Part shown: piece by piece, positions 35,417 through 45,600 of the stretch
Position numbering within the stretch: the stretch's first letter is position 1
Layout of the letters: the number at the start of each line of letters is the position of its first letter
DNA from: Chryseobacterium kimseyorum
GTDB taxonomy: Bacteria; Bacteroidota; Bacteroidia; Flavobacteriales; Weeksellaceae
NCBI RefSeq assembly: GCF_025971945.1
Contig: NZ_JAPDHW010000014.1
Location: forward strand, 1 to 64,000
Length of the DNA stretch: 64,000 bases
Reading direction: 5' to 3'
Notes under the pieces: generated by a model
Told to the model about the DNA's origin: nothing
Database searches by the model: none
What the model saw: only the letters and a program-made list of their open reading frames with translations
Made by a program: the position numbers and the translations under genes

Positions 35417-35508
35417 CAACATATAATTAAGATAAAAAAACAATGATACTGATAACGGTCATGAAACACAAGATGCTGAATTTCTATTTTTATTTGTTCT
35501 AAATTACG

Positions 35509-35516
35509 TATTTTTG
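35509..35516 (+). promoter_or_regulatory. -7 promoter box of the HugZ-like gene
   Basis: TATTTTTG, 17 nt before the ATG at 35534. Confidence 0.5.
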
Positions 35517-35533
35517 CAGAAATAAATCTATTT

Positions 35534-36064
35534 ATGAATCATACTCACACGCAGGAAGAAGCACAGAGACAGGCTAAACCTCTTGCTCCAAAAGTAAAAG
35601 AATTAATCGCAAGAACCCAAAGTATCATCCTTGCAACGGTAGATGCAGAAGGAACTCCCAATTCAAGTTACGCACCGTTTGTAGAAATTGATAACAAATT
35701 TTACATCTTGGTTTCTTTCATGGCAAAACATACAAAAAATCTTTCTGAAGGTAGAAAAACTTCTATGATGTTCATCGAAGACGAATCTGCAACAAAACAG
35801 ATCTACGCACGTGAACGTTTGACCATCGAGGCGACAACTACACAGGTCGATAGAGATTCTGAAACATGGAATCAGGTGGTAGGCCTTTTAAAAGAAACTC
35901 ACGGTAAAGTGGTAGACGTAATTTCTGAAATGAAAGATTTTATCTTAATTGCTTTACATCCTGTGAAAGGTGCTTATGTAAACGGATTCGGAAGTGCTTA
36001 TTTCGTTGATGAAAATCTTGAAATTATGCAACACAGAAACGAAACCAATCATCAGTCTAAATAA
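35534..36064 (+). CDS. HugZ/PNPOx-like split-barrel protein (possible haem utilisation)
   Basis: A 176-residue pyridoxamine-phosphate-oxidase-fold protein. Its N-terminal half (TQSIILATVDAEGTPNSSYAPFVEIDNKFYILVS) is the split-barrel flavin/haem-binding core. The C-terminal PVKGAYVNGFGSAYFVDE block is typical of the HugZ/HutZ branch, which degrades or stores haem. No haem-uptake genes are nearby, so the role in haem use is inferred from family only. Confidence 0.82.
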   Translation: MNHTHTQEEAQRQAKPLAPKVKELIARTQSIILATVDAEGTPNSSYAPFVEIDNKFYILVSFMAKHTKNLSEGRKTSMMFIEDESATKQIYARERLTIEATTTQVDRDSETWNQVVGLLKETHGKVVDVISEMKDFILIALHPVKGAYVNGFGSAYFVDENLEIMQHRNETNHQSK

Positions 36065-36144
36065 ATTCGGATCTGATTAACGAATTTCTCCTTAGATTAT
36101 TTTTAAGGTGATGATTCTGAAATTTTATGATCTGAATCATTATA

Positions 36145-36176
36145 AACCTCACAGATTTTACGCTGTGAGGTTTTTT
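36145..36176 (+). terminator. Terminator after the HugZ-like gene
   Basis: AACCTCACAG and CTGTGAGGTT pair perfectly over 10 bp around an 8-nt loop and run into TTTTTTG. Confidence 0.88.
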
Positions 36177-36275
36177 GTTTTGTGTAAGTCAGTCTTAGAC
36201 ATTAAGTTTCTCTTAAATTATTATAAAAGCTGAACATCCTGCGTTAAACTAGTTTAGTATGAATTTTAAAAATAT

Positions 36276-36283
36276 TAATTTTG
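36276..36283 (+). promoter_or_regulatory. -7 promoter box of aguB-aguA
   Basis: TAATTTTG, 19 nt before the ATG at 36303. Confidence 0.5.
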
Positions 36284-36302
36284 TACTATAAAAATTCAGA
36301 AT

Positions 36303-37178
36303 ATGTCAAAAGTAAAAATAGGTACCGTTCAGATGTCTTGTGTTGCAGACAAGCAGGAAAATCTGAACAAAGCCATTGAAAAAATAAAAGAAGCAGCATC
36401 AAAAGGTGCACAAATTGTCTGTTTACAGGAATTATTTACTTCACTTTATTTCTGTGATGTAGAAGATTACGATAATTTTGAATTGGCCGAGCCAATTCCG
36501 GGACCGTCTACCGATGCGCTTTCACCAGTTGCAAAAGAATTGGGCGTGGTGATTATTGCGTCACTTTTCGAAAAGCGTGCTCAGGGTCTGTACCACAACA
36601 CAACAGCTGTTATTGATGCAGACGGAACTTATTTAGGAAAGTACCGTAAAATGCATATTCCTGATGATCCTGCATATTATGAGAAATTTTATTTCACACC
36701 TGGAGATTTGGGATATAAAATCTTCCCTACAAAATTTGGGAAAGTGGGTGTTCTTATCTGCTGGGATCAGTGGTATCCTGAAGCATCAAGAATTACTGCA
36801 CTGATGGGAGCTGATATTATGTTTTATCCAACTGCAATCGGTTGGGACACCACTCAGGATGAAGAAACCAATCAGGATCAGTACAGTGCCTGGCAGACGA
36901 TTCAGCGTTCTCATTCTGTAGCTAACGGACTTCCTGTAGTTTCTGTAAACAGAGTAGGGTTTGAACAGGACGGAGCCATGAAGTTCTGGGGTGGAAGTTT
37001 TGTGACCAATGCTCAGGGGAAATTACTATATCTTGGTTCTCATGATCAGGAAGAAGTAGCTGTTACCGAGGTAGATTTGGCACAGACCGATTATATGAGA
37101 AAACACTGGCCTTTCTTAAGAGATAGAAGAATCGAAACTTACTCGCCGATTACCAAACGTTTTATTGACGAAGACTAA
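36303..37178 (+). CDS. aguB: N-carbamoylputrescine amidase
   Basis: Hydrolyses N-carbamoylputrescine to putrescine, CO2 and ammonia. The 291-residue nitrilase-superfamily enzyme shows the Glu-Lys-Cys triad at Glu43 (CLQELFTSLYF), Lys116 (GKYRKMHIPDDP) and Cys153 (VLICWDQWYPEASR). Its stop overlaps the start of the agmatine deiminase gene by one base, so the two enzymes of the agmatine-to-putrescine route are coupled. Confidence 0.96.
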   Translation: MSKVKIGTVQMSCVADKQENLNKAIEKIKEAASKGAQIVCLQELFTSLYFCDVEDYDNFELAEPIPGPSTDALSPVAKELGVVIIASLFEKRAQGLYHNTTAVIDADGTYLGKYRKMHIPDDPAYYEKFYFTPGDLGYKIFPTKFGKVGVLICWDQWYPEASRITALMGADIMFYPTAIGWDTTQDEETNQDQYSAWQTIQRSHSVANGLPVVSVNRVGFEQDGAMKFWGGSFVTNAQGKLLYLGSHDQEEVAVTEVDLAQTDYMRKHWPFLRDRRIETYSPITKRFIDED

Positions 37179-38230
37179 TGACAGATCAGAATAAAACACC
37201 CAAGCAATTAGGTTACCGTTTTCCGGCTGAATGGGAAGTGCATGAAGCAACGTGGCTGTCGTGGCCTCACAAAGAAGAATCGTGGCCAGATAAACTTCAG
37301 GAAATTTATCCGAATTATGCCGAATTTATCAAAGTTATCTCTCAGGATGAGTTTGTGAGAATTAATGTGAAAGACGAAGAGATGAGAAAATTTGCGATGG
37401 ATTGCATTATGCAGGCCGGAGCAAAATTAGAAAATATCGAATTTTATTTTCACGAAACTAATGATGCATGGTGCAGAGATCACGGTCCCGCATTTCTGAT
37501 CAATAAAGATGCAGAAGAACAGAAAATCATTTTAGACTGGGGTTTCAATGCCTGGGGTGGAAAATATCCTCCATTCGAACTGGATGATGTGATCCCTACA
37601 AAAATAGGGGCAGAGTTTGATCTCCCTGTTATTTACCCGGGAATTATCATGGAAGGAGGGTCTGTAGAATTTAACGGAAAAGGAACAATTTTAACCTCGA
37701 AATCATGTCTGCTTAATAAAAACAGAAATCCGCACTTGTCACAGGAAGAAGTAGAGCAGTATCTTAAAGATTTCTACTGTGTGGATCAGATTCTTTGGGT
37801 AGAAGATGGAATCATTGGGGACGATACCGATGGTCACGTTGATGATACAATCAGATTTGTAAATGAAAACACAGTTCTTACCGTCGTGGAAGATAACACT
37901 GAAGATGACAATTACGAAATTCTTCAGACCAATCTGAGACAGTTAAAAGAAATGCGTTTGCCGGACGGAACTCCTTTAAACATTATAGAACTGCCGATGC
38001 CGGATCCAGTAATCTGGGAAGATCAGCGACTGCCGGCTTCTTATGCCAATTTTTATATTGCAAACAAATCAGTAATTGTTCCTACGTACCGATGTGAAAA
38101 AGATCAGATTGCTTTGGATATTATTCAAAAATGTTTTCCTGAACGAAAAGTGGTCGGGATAGATTCTACAGATATTATCTGGGGATTGGGAAGCTTTCAC
38201 TGTTTGAGTCAGCAGGAACCTTTAGTCTAA
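37178..38230 (+). CDS. aguA: Agmatine deiminase
   Basis: Converts agmatine to N-carbamoylputrescine and ammonia, supplying the substrate of AguB. The 350-residue guanidine-modifying enzyme has HEATWLSWPHKEESWP at the start, the motif NDAWCRDHGP, the mid motif DGHVDD, and the catalytic Cys342 in GSFHCLSQQEP. Translation is coupled to aguB through a shared base. Confidence 0.96.
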   Translation: MTDQNKTPKQLGYRFPAEWEVHEATWLSWPHKEESWPDKLQEIYPNYAEFIKVISQDEFVRINVKDEEMRKFAMDCIMQAGAKLENIEFYFHETNDAWCRDHGPAFLINKDAEEQKIILDWGFNAWGGKYPPFELDDVIPTKIGAEFDLPVIYPGIIMEGGSVEFNGKGTILTSKSCLLNKNRNPHLSQEEVEQYLKDFYCVDQILWVEDGIIGDDTDGHVDDTIRFVNENTVLTVVEDNTEDDNYEILQTNLRQLKEMRLPDGTPLNIIELPMPDPVIWEDQRLPASYANFYIANKSVIVPTYRCEKDQIALDIIQKCFPERKVVGIDSTDIIWGLGSFHCLSQQEPLV

Positions 38231-38290
38231 TACTATCTTTGGAATTGCTGAAAGATAATCAGTAGTTTTTTAATAAAATTCAATAATACG

Positions 38291-38334
38291 ATCCATTATA
38301 GCAGAATAAATATTTTTGTTATAATGGATTTTTC
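38291..38334 (+). terminator. Long-loop hairpin after aguA
   Basis: ATCCATTATA and TATAATGGAT pair perfectly over 10 bp around a 19-nt loop, followed by TTTTTC. The loop contains TATTTTTG (38311-38318), which fits the -7 promoter consensus for the PPTase gene 94 nt downstream. Confidence 0.6.
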
Positions 38335-38412
38335 TTTGCTGAATGTCTTCTATACTTTCTATTCGGAAAAACTTCCTGTAATTTTTATTACTTTTACTCA
38401 ATAAATTAAGCA

Positions 38413-39027
38413 ATGCCTCTTTACCGCGATTTTTCTGATGACAACGCCACCATTCTCGTATGGAAATATGAGGAAGATGAAGATTTGAATCCCGATGAAC
38501 TTTTGGAACCGGAAAATGCTGAAAAAGTAAAAGATTATCACCCCAAAAAATTACTGGAGGTTTTAATGGTAAGAAAGCTTCTGAAGAGTTTAAAGCCAAA
38601 TTCCAAAATTCTTTATAAAGAAAGAGAACCTTTTCTGTCGCCCAAAGATGCTGAAATTTCGATTACACATTCTTTCCCGTTTGCAGCGATTGCTATTTCA
38701 AGAAATAAAATAGGAATCGATATTGAGAAATTCAATCCTAAAATTATGCGTGTCATAGATAAGTTTACGTATGAAAACGAAAGAGGATTTATTCCGGCTG
38801 ATAATGAAGCTACATTTTATACCATTATCTGGAGTGTGAAGGAAAGTATGTACAAAATTCACCATTCAAAACACTGGTCGCTTAAAAAGCATTATGAGGT
38901 GAAACCTTTCGAACTTAAATATTTATTTGATATCAGCTGCAGGGTGCATGATGATCAGATTTCAGACGAATTCAAGGCAAGAGTGAAGTTCTTTGACGAC
39001 TATTGTTTTACGATTGTGGAAGAGTAG
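38413..39027 (+). CDS. 4'-phosphopantetheinyl transferase superfamily protein
   Basis: Transfers 4'-phosphopantetheine from CoA to a carrier protein. The 204-residue protein has the two-part signature: IGIDIEKFNPKIMRVIDKF (Asp and Glu ligands) and WSVKESMYKIHH. Length and layout fit the Sfp/AcpT-type group rather than AcpS. No carrier protein or NRPS/PKS gene is adjacent. Its 3' end overlaps the convergent FUSC gene by 20 bp. Confidence 0.9.
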   Translation: MPLYRDFSDDNATILVWKYEEDEDLNPDELLEPENAEKVKDYHPKKLLEVLMVRKLLKSLKPNSKILYKEREPFLSPKDAEISITHSFPFAAIAISRNKIGIDIEKFNPKIMRVIDKFTYENERGFIPADNEATFYTIIWSVKESMYKIHHSKHWSLKKHYEVKPFELKYLFDISCRVHDDQISDEFKARVKFFDDYCFTIVEE

Positions 39028-41269
39028 AAGTTTCTGCTTTATAGGTTTGAATTACTTTTCGCTGTTCTTTTGCGACATCATAAATCAGCTCCAAAACATC
39101 ATGGATATTTTTAAGCTCCGTTAAATGAGATATTTTGTTCGGATCCCTGCGGTCGAATATTTCGTTTTCCAGAAGTTCAGATTTTCTTTGAAGCAATAAA
39201 TTTTCAATAGATGAATCTTCAGGTTCCAAACGGCTGTCCATTTTCAAAGTTTCTGTGATTTTTTCACCTTTCAGTAGCACAGACACCTGATTCATTTCGG
39301 CTTCAATTTTTTTTGTCCAGCTTTCAGAATCGATCTCTGGATATTTTTTATTGTTTTTAGAATATTGTGAAAGTGAAGCGGTGTAAGCCGTAATCAAATG
39401 TGATGTTGCCACAAACTGATGAACGACCTCCAGTTTTTTCTGCTGATTTTTAGGATCAGAAATCATTCGCTGAAAGTTATCTGAAAGGTTGGCCAGAGAA
39501 ATGATCGCATTTTTTCTTTTCACTTTATAATCTTCAATATCAAAATCTTCGTTCAGAAATTTAGACATCACACTGTGAAAATAGGTAAGATTAGACTCTG
39601 CCGATTTTTTCATCAGTTCTAGATTCTGCGTATGTTCCCAAACCGGAAGCACCATATAAGAAACCAAAAAAGCGATAATTCCTGCAATAACGGTGTCTAC
39701 AATTCGGTCTTTAAAAATAACATTGACGTTTCCGGGGTTTAAAAAATTAAAACTCATAAAAACATACATGGTCATAAAAAGAACTGCCCAAAAATATCGG
39801 CCTTTCAATAAACTGAAACATAAAATCATGCTCAGCAGAAGAATGGCAAACAGAACTGCATTAATATGAACGTAGTATAAGATTGCATAGGCGATCACTG
39901 CACCGACCACTGTCCCGCAGAATCGCAGAAAATTCCGTTGTTTGGTAATAGAGTAGGCCGGTTTCAGGATAGCAACGATGGTAATTAAAATCCAGTAGGT
40001 ATGACCAATCACCAAAAATGGAAGAAAAGAAACAAGATATCCTAAGAATAATGCCACAGTAATTCTAATTGCATGACGGAAATGTGATGAGGTGAGAGAA
40101 ATATTGCTTTTTAAAACTTTAAAATTAATTTTCTCTTCATTCGGCATAAATTTTTTCAGATCTAAACCTGTCGAAAGACTTTTGGCCAGTTTTACGTTTT
40201 GAGCAAATACTTTATAAATTTCGTTGATTTCTTTGGTGATCTCATTAATGCGCATCATGATCTGTCTCAAAATCATAAAATTTTCGAGATTGTCGGGAGT
40301 CATCTGCTTATTTCTAAGTTCAAAATAATGGACGTTCAAATCCTGCGAACGCACTTCCAGATTAAAGACAGGTTTTGCCCTTGTGCTGCTTTGAAGCGAA
40401 ATTCCGATGTTGGCAATTTCTTCTGAAAGGATATTTAAATAATCATGAATTTTAACTAAAATAGTAGAATCTTCGAAACTCTGCTGAAGTTTTTTATAAT
40501 CACTTTCTGAAGTCATCAGTTTTTCATGAAGATCCATTGAATTCAAAAACGTCAACATCAGAAGTCTGCTTATCGTTGTAGATTCGTTGACAATCGTACG
40601 GGTTTTAAAAACAGTCTCGCGGGTTTCTTCCTGTAGGTTTTTGATCTCTATCTGCTTTGCAATAACCTGTATATTTAAACGGTCAAAATCTGGATTTTTC
40701 TGGTAAAAGTTTGCTTTAATTTTCAGAAATTCCGCAAGCTGAAGATAATTTTCACCAATCATCTGACTGGCCAGTTTATAAGGCTGAATAGTGGTTACGA
40801 TTAAGAAAATCAGTAAAAACCAAATACAGCCGGCAGCGAAAATCATTAAACTTTTTAAAATATTGGCTCCTGTTAAATGTCCGTCAATGAAAATTGCCAA
40901 AACTACCAGTGCCAAAGATCCGACTGCTGCGAGTCTCTGACCGTAAACGCCAATCAGAGAGAAAAACATACCGAAGACGAAAATTTCTAAAATAACCAGT
41001 GGAATAATTCCTTTGACTAAACTTGCAATAGCAGAAACGAGGACGAAGCAGAAAATAGCAAACGTCAAAGAGTTTCTTCTTCGGATAAACGGACCTGGCT
41101 GATCTGTAAGTGCTACAAAGCTGGTTCCTAAAGGAAATAAGAAGTATTCTTTTAAAATCCCAAAGTGGGAAAGTACCAAACACGGAAGCACCGTTGCCAG
41201 GGTAATTCTTATCGAAGAATACACATATTGGCTGGTGACGATCTTTTTTAGTTCCGCAGAATAGTTCAT
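39008..41269 (-). CDS. FUSC family membrane protein (YccS-like)
   Basis: A 753-residue membrane protein with two blocks of about six hydrophobic helices (about 15-170 and 395-530), each followed by a long helical cytoplasmic region. The pattern matches FUSC/YccS-type putative exporters related to aromatic acid efflux proteins. I choose the ATG at 41269 (MNYSAELKKIVTSQY); a longer frame to 41329 would cross the promoter box. The substrate is unknown. Confidence 0.9.
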   Translation of the reverse strand: MNYSAELKKIVTSQYVYSSIRITLATVLPCLVLSHFGILKEYFLFPLGTSFVALTDQPGPFIRRRNSLTFAIFCFVLVSAIASLVKGIIPLVILEIFVFGMFFSLIGVYGQRLAAVGSLALVVLAIFIDGHLTGANILKSLMIFAAGCIWFLLIFLIVTTIQPYKLASQMIGENYLQLAEFLKIKANFYQKNPDFDRLNIQVIAKQIEIKNLQEETRETVFKTRTIVNESTTISRLLMLTFLNSMDLHEKLMTSESDYKKLQQSFEDSTILVKIHDYLNILSEEIANIGISLQSSTRAKPVFNLEVRSQDLNVHYFELRNKQMTPDNLENFMILRQIMMRINEITKEINEIYKVFAQNVKLAKSLSTGLDLKKFMPNEEKINFKVLKSNISLTSSHFRHAIRITVALFLGYLVSFLPFLVIGHTYWILITIVAILKPAYSITKQRNFLRFCGTVVGAVIAYAILYYVHINAVLFAILLLSMILCFSLLKGRYFWAVLFMTMYVFMSFNFLNPGNVNVIFKDRIVDTVIAGIIAFLVSYMVLPVWEHTQNLELMKKSAESNLTYFHSVMSKFLNEDFDIEDYKVKRKNAIISLANLSDNFQRMISDPKNQQKKLEVVHQFVATSHLITAYTASLSQYSKNNKKYPEIDSESWTKKIEAEMNQVSVLLKGEKITETLKMDSRLEPEDSSIENLLLQRKSELLENEIFDRRDPNKISHLTELKNIHDVLELIYDVAKEQRKVIQTYKAETSTLPQS

Positions 41270-41273
41270 GCTA

Positions 41274-41281
41274 CAAAAATA
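41274..41281 (-). promoter_or_regulatory. -7 promoter box 4 nt before the FUSC start
   Basis: On the minus strand TATTTTTG is followed by TAGC and the ATG at 41269, the same spacing and tetramer as the TauE gene. A leaderless mRNA is likely. Confidence 0.6.
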
Positions 41282-41392
41282 ATTATTGAAAAACAAAAAG
41301 CCCCATAATTGCTGGACTTTTGTGAACATATTTTATTAATATCTGAATTCCCAGTCTTCTTCTAAATGAGTGTGAATTTAAATCAATAAAAA

Positions 41393-41413
41393 AAGCTCCA
41401 TTCAATGGAGCTT
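41393..41413 (-). terminator. Terminator of the porU-porV operon
   Basis: AAGCTCCAT and ATGGAGCTT pair perfectly around TCA. On the minus strand it is followed by TTTTTATTG. Confidence 0.85.
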
Positions 41414-41436
41414 CTATATCTTATGTTCGATTATTC

Positions 41437-42600
41437 TTAGTTGTCTACATTAGAAGTTTCTTCACCAATGTTCCAGGTAAGACCGAAACGAAGTGTGTTA
41501 TCTAAAGCAGTATTAATTTTAGACATATTGATCAAATAAGAAATATCCAATCCGAAAGAACGGTATTTCAAACCGATACCGGCAGTTGCAAACTGTCTTG
41601 CTCCCTGCACATCACTTTCGTGGAAATAACCTCCTCTCACAGCAAATGCATTGTCATAAGAATATTCTAAAGCACCACTGTACATGATTGATTCAGGATT
41701 TTTGAAAGATTTTCCGATTCCGGACATAACGCCTACGTTTGGAACTGCATAAATTGGCTGTCTTGTATTAGGATCATTTCCAACGAATTCTGATCCCGGT
41801 ACCAAGATTTTTGAACCTTCAACGCTTAAACCAACTCTATTGACATCATCTAAATACATATCATAACCAACACCTAATCTTGCCATAGTTGGAAGGTAAG
41901 ATCTTGATTCTTCATCTCCTGTGTAGTCCAGTTTAGGACCTAAATTGGTTACTGCAAAACCAGCATTCAATTTACCGTCATAACCTCCAAAACTTGAGAA
42001 TTTAGGAGAAGTATAGTATCCTGAAACGTCTACTGCAAAAGTGTTTGCAGGCTTCAGTGTAGTATCTGTGTTGAATCCTCCGGCCAAATCTGAACGTATG
42101 AATCTACCTGTAACGGCCATTGAGTATGAATCAGAAAGTTTCAGACCGTAAGCGATATCTACCGAGAATTCGTTTGGCTTCGAAGTACCGTTAGATGTTA
42201 CCTCATTTCCTACAAGAGAAGTAAGGTCTACTTCCCCCATATTAAAGTAATAGATACTTGCGGAAATTGTGGATCTTTCTTCCTGACCTAAAAATTTATG
42301 GAAAGCTCCATATAGTAAAAATACATCATTTGTAAGTTTCCCCATGTATGGTGTGTAGTTAATACCCACAGAAGAACTTGTTCTGCTAAAAGGATATTTC
42401 GCTGCATTCCAAAATTGAGAAAAAGCATCCGGGGAAGTAACGACCCCCTGATCTCCCATACCACCCGACCTTGCATCTGGTGCAATTCTCAAGAATGGAG
42501 CTCCGGTTAATACAGGTCTTACCTGACTCAAATCCTGTGCATAGCCTAAAAACCCAGCACTAAAACCAATCCCCAAAAGCAGTTTAGTAGTTAAATTCAT
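41437..42600 (-). CDS. porV: Type IX secretion system outer-membrane protein PorV
   Basis: A 387-residue outer-membrane beta-barrel of the FadL/PorV group that carries T9SS cargo from the translocon to the attachment complex. The signal peptide (MNLTTKLLLGIGFSAGFLGYAQ) is followed by APFLRIAPDARSGGMGDQGV, the PorV-type N-terminal hatch. The barrel ends near LRFGLTWNIGEE. It lies 56 bp downstream of porU on the same strand and precedes a strong terminator. Confidence 0.93.
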   Translation of the reverse strand: MNLTTKLLLGIGFSAGFLGYAQDLSQVRPVLTGAPFLRIAPDARSGGMGDQGVVTSPDAFSQFWNAAKYPFSRTSSSVGINYTPYMGKLTNDVFLLYGAFHKFLGQEERSTISASIYYFNMGEVDLTSLVGNEVTSNGTSKPNEFSVDIAYGLKLSDSYSMAVTGRFIRSDLAGGFNTDTTLKPANTFAVDVSGYYTSPKFSSFGGYDGKLNAGFAVTNLGPKLDYTGDEESRSYLPTMARLGVGYDMYLDDVNRVGLSVEGSKILVPGSEFVGNDPNTRQPIYAVPNVGVMSGIGKSFKNPESIMYSGALEYSYDNAFAVRGGYFHESDVQGARQFATAGIGLKYRSFGLDISYLINMSKINTALDNTLRFGLTWNIGEETSNVDN

Positions 42601-42656
42601 ATGTTGTCTTTTATATATTATCAGTTTTTTATTGATATTCTTAATTACTTATTATT

Positions 42657-45600
42657 TTACTTCAAAAGTACCATTTTTTCTACAGCTGTAGCACTTCCTT
42701 TGCATTTTTCTTGATTTTGACTTTTTGCAAATATCTTAAAAATATACGTACCTTTTGCTACTGTGTCACCAAAATCGTCTTTTCCGTCCCATTCTATTGC
42801 CTGACGTGGCGTTCTAAAGCCCTGTAGGAAAGGTTCTGCAACCACTGGCTGACTTAAAGTTCTTACCAGTTTTCCTGTAATAGTATAGATTTGAACGTTT
42901 ACATCTAAGATATCATCACAGTTATGCTCAAAGTGAATATAAGTTTTATTGGTAAAAGGATTTGGCCAGTTCAGCGGTCTGTTGATTACTAAATGCTGAT
43001 CGGCTTCATCTTTAACTTCAAAGTTTAACGTTTCAGTTGTTGAATTATTGTTTATATCCCAAACTTTAAATGTCAGCTGATGTTGTCCTATTGCTAAGTT
43101 TCTGAAAGGATAGGTTACATTTCCTTTTTGATAATCTGCTAAACTCGGACTTAGACATCCATTTCCTTCACCAGAAGCATAGAAATCATTCAAAACAACT
43201 GTGTTGATAATTTGTCCGTCCAAATATACAGTAATATCGTGACCAATACCAGAACCCGTAGAATTTATTCCTGTATCATCTGTTACACAGGCAAGGAGCA
43301 TTGGGTTTTGATCTGTAATTCCACCATTCGCAAAATTGGTGTTGTTCATATACAGTTTCACTTTCGGCGGCTCGTTATCGTTGATTCCGTTCGGGTTGAT
43401 ATCACCTACCTGTACTGCCTGATTGTTAAATACATCAGTAGCTTTGTTGTCAGCATATCCTAATAGTCTTCCTTCGCCTACAGCATAGTTGATATCTTTA
43501 GGAACATAAAATTCTACCGTGAAGACTCCATTCACTGCAGTTCCCGAAGCTTTTACGATGGCACTTCCTTCTTCTGTGTAGTTTAGAACAGGTGTTAAAC
43601 CTCCGTCATTATTTAAAGTTGTTTTGTTTAATCTTTTATCAAAAATGTTAATAACAACTCGGCCGTTAAATGTAGTATTGGTTGTTCCGCTTGCATTGTT
43701 AATATGGCCTGTTATCTTCACAAAATCCAATCCTCTGATCAATCCCGGAACCGGAGTTTCGATTGCATCAATAACAAGAAGTCTTTTCGGTCTGCTTAAT
43801 TTCATCGCCGGATCTCCCAGTAAATTTACTTTCAGGTGGTTTGAATCGCCTGGTCTTAATTTTTTAGCATTCAAATGTGCATCTCCCACCGGAATAAAAT
43901 CATCTCCGACTAATTTGAAAATATCCTGTGTGTAAAGATTTGTAAAATCCAAACCATATCCAACACCTACAGCACGGCTTGAAGTAATCATTGCTGCTGC
44001 ACCGCCCTGTTTTAATTTCATCAGCTGTTCCCCTGCAGAAGAGGTTCCCGGTTCGTCCCAAAGAGTAAACTCGCAGGTAATGGTTGAAACAAATGGAAAT
44101 CTGCTGTATACATTAGAAAAATTATTGGCGTTTTGAATTTCATCTAAAGTAAATACTCTTTCCTGTGCCCAGCCATTAATTCCACCATGTCCCAGATAGA
44201 ATAAATATAAGCTGTTGCCCAAGTCATTTGAAATTGCCTGATTAACCTGTGGATATCTCTGTCCGCCCGCAGTACTTTGAGCCTGAAAAGCATCCAGATA
44301 TAATTTTCTTACATTATATTCTTTAAGAAGCGTGCTTGTGGGAACTTCAAAGGTGTTAGCCAGTGTGTTATTCATAACCGTATGGAATGGAACACCGCCG
44401 TCATTGTCATCATCCACAACAAAATCCAGTTTCATTCTCCATTCTCCGAAAGGGGTAGACTGTCCTGATAAAGAATTGTAATAAGCCAGAGTTTTATCCA
44501 TCATATTGGCCGCCTCTGTAGGATTTGCTGCCGGTATTCTTCCAACAGGAACATCAGGTAAATTATTGGCTAGAGATGGATCTGTCTGAGCTTTTGTCAT
44601 TACGATATAATCATCGGTGACGAATGATGAAATAAAATCGTTAGACTCCTCACTTTCATAGCTAGAAACAATATTTGAGTTGTTAGGAATTCTGTTTTTG
44701 TAATCATAAGAAGCGTCACCTAAAATGAAGACATATTTTAGACTGCCTAGCGGAGTATTCAGTTTAGTCACAAAATCTCTGATTGCTGTAAGATCTCTGC
44801 TACCGCTTCCAAATTCATTATAGATCTTTGAAGGATCTACAATCTGAACATTGTAATTATTCTTTGTCTGATGATAATTGGCTAATCTCTGTGCCTGACC
44901 CATCATTTCCGGTGGTGCAATAATAAGGTAGTCTACATTTTGAAGCGCAGAAAGATCCTGATTATTGATTTTCTCTACAAACTGCGGAGTAAATGCAGCA
45001 TCTGCCCGGAAAGCAACAAATTCATTATTAAAATTAGGATTTGACGTATTGTATCCGAAACTGAAGACTCCGGTTCCCCCAGCTTTGTTCACTCTTCTGT
45101 TGGCATTGGTAATATCTGAAACATCCCAAACCTGTTCCATGTTGGCAGTCGTTGAAATACTGAAACCATAGTTGGTATTTGTGCCGCTTTGCAGAGAAAA
45201 GTCTCTGAAATTCATTTGGCTTCCATTAAATTTCAAATCTTCCTTATACTGTACTTCTACATAATCCAGGTGAAAAGATCCGTTGGGATTAATAGAGATA
45301 TTAGGATTGTATTTAATGTTAATCTGATTGCCACTTAAGCTGCTGATCGTTCCTTCATATTTGTATGAACGAAAATCTAAATCGGTAGATGATGAAGTGT
45401 CAGTGAGAGGATTTTGATTATTAATGGCAAAACTCATACTGTTGCCCTGTGATCTGTACCCGATAACCTGAGTTTTATATCGTATCACATCTAAACCTTG
45501 AATAGGAGAGTTCAGATTGAAAGTCAAAGTTTTTTCTGTGTTGATTGGCTGATCTTCAACCCAGATTCTTCCCACTTTTAGTAAGTTTCTCTGGTCAGTA

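Noticed and set aside
35372..35533. Possible SAH or SAM riboswitch upstream of ahcY
   Set aside because: The leader is short and AT-rich with no conserved stem set, and a promoter box lies within it.
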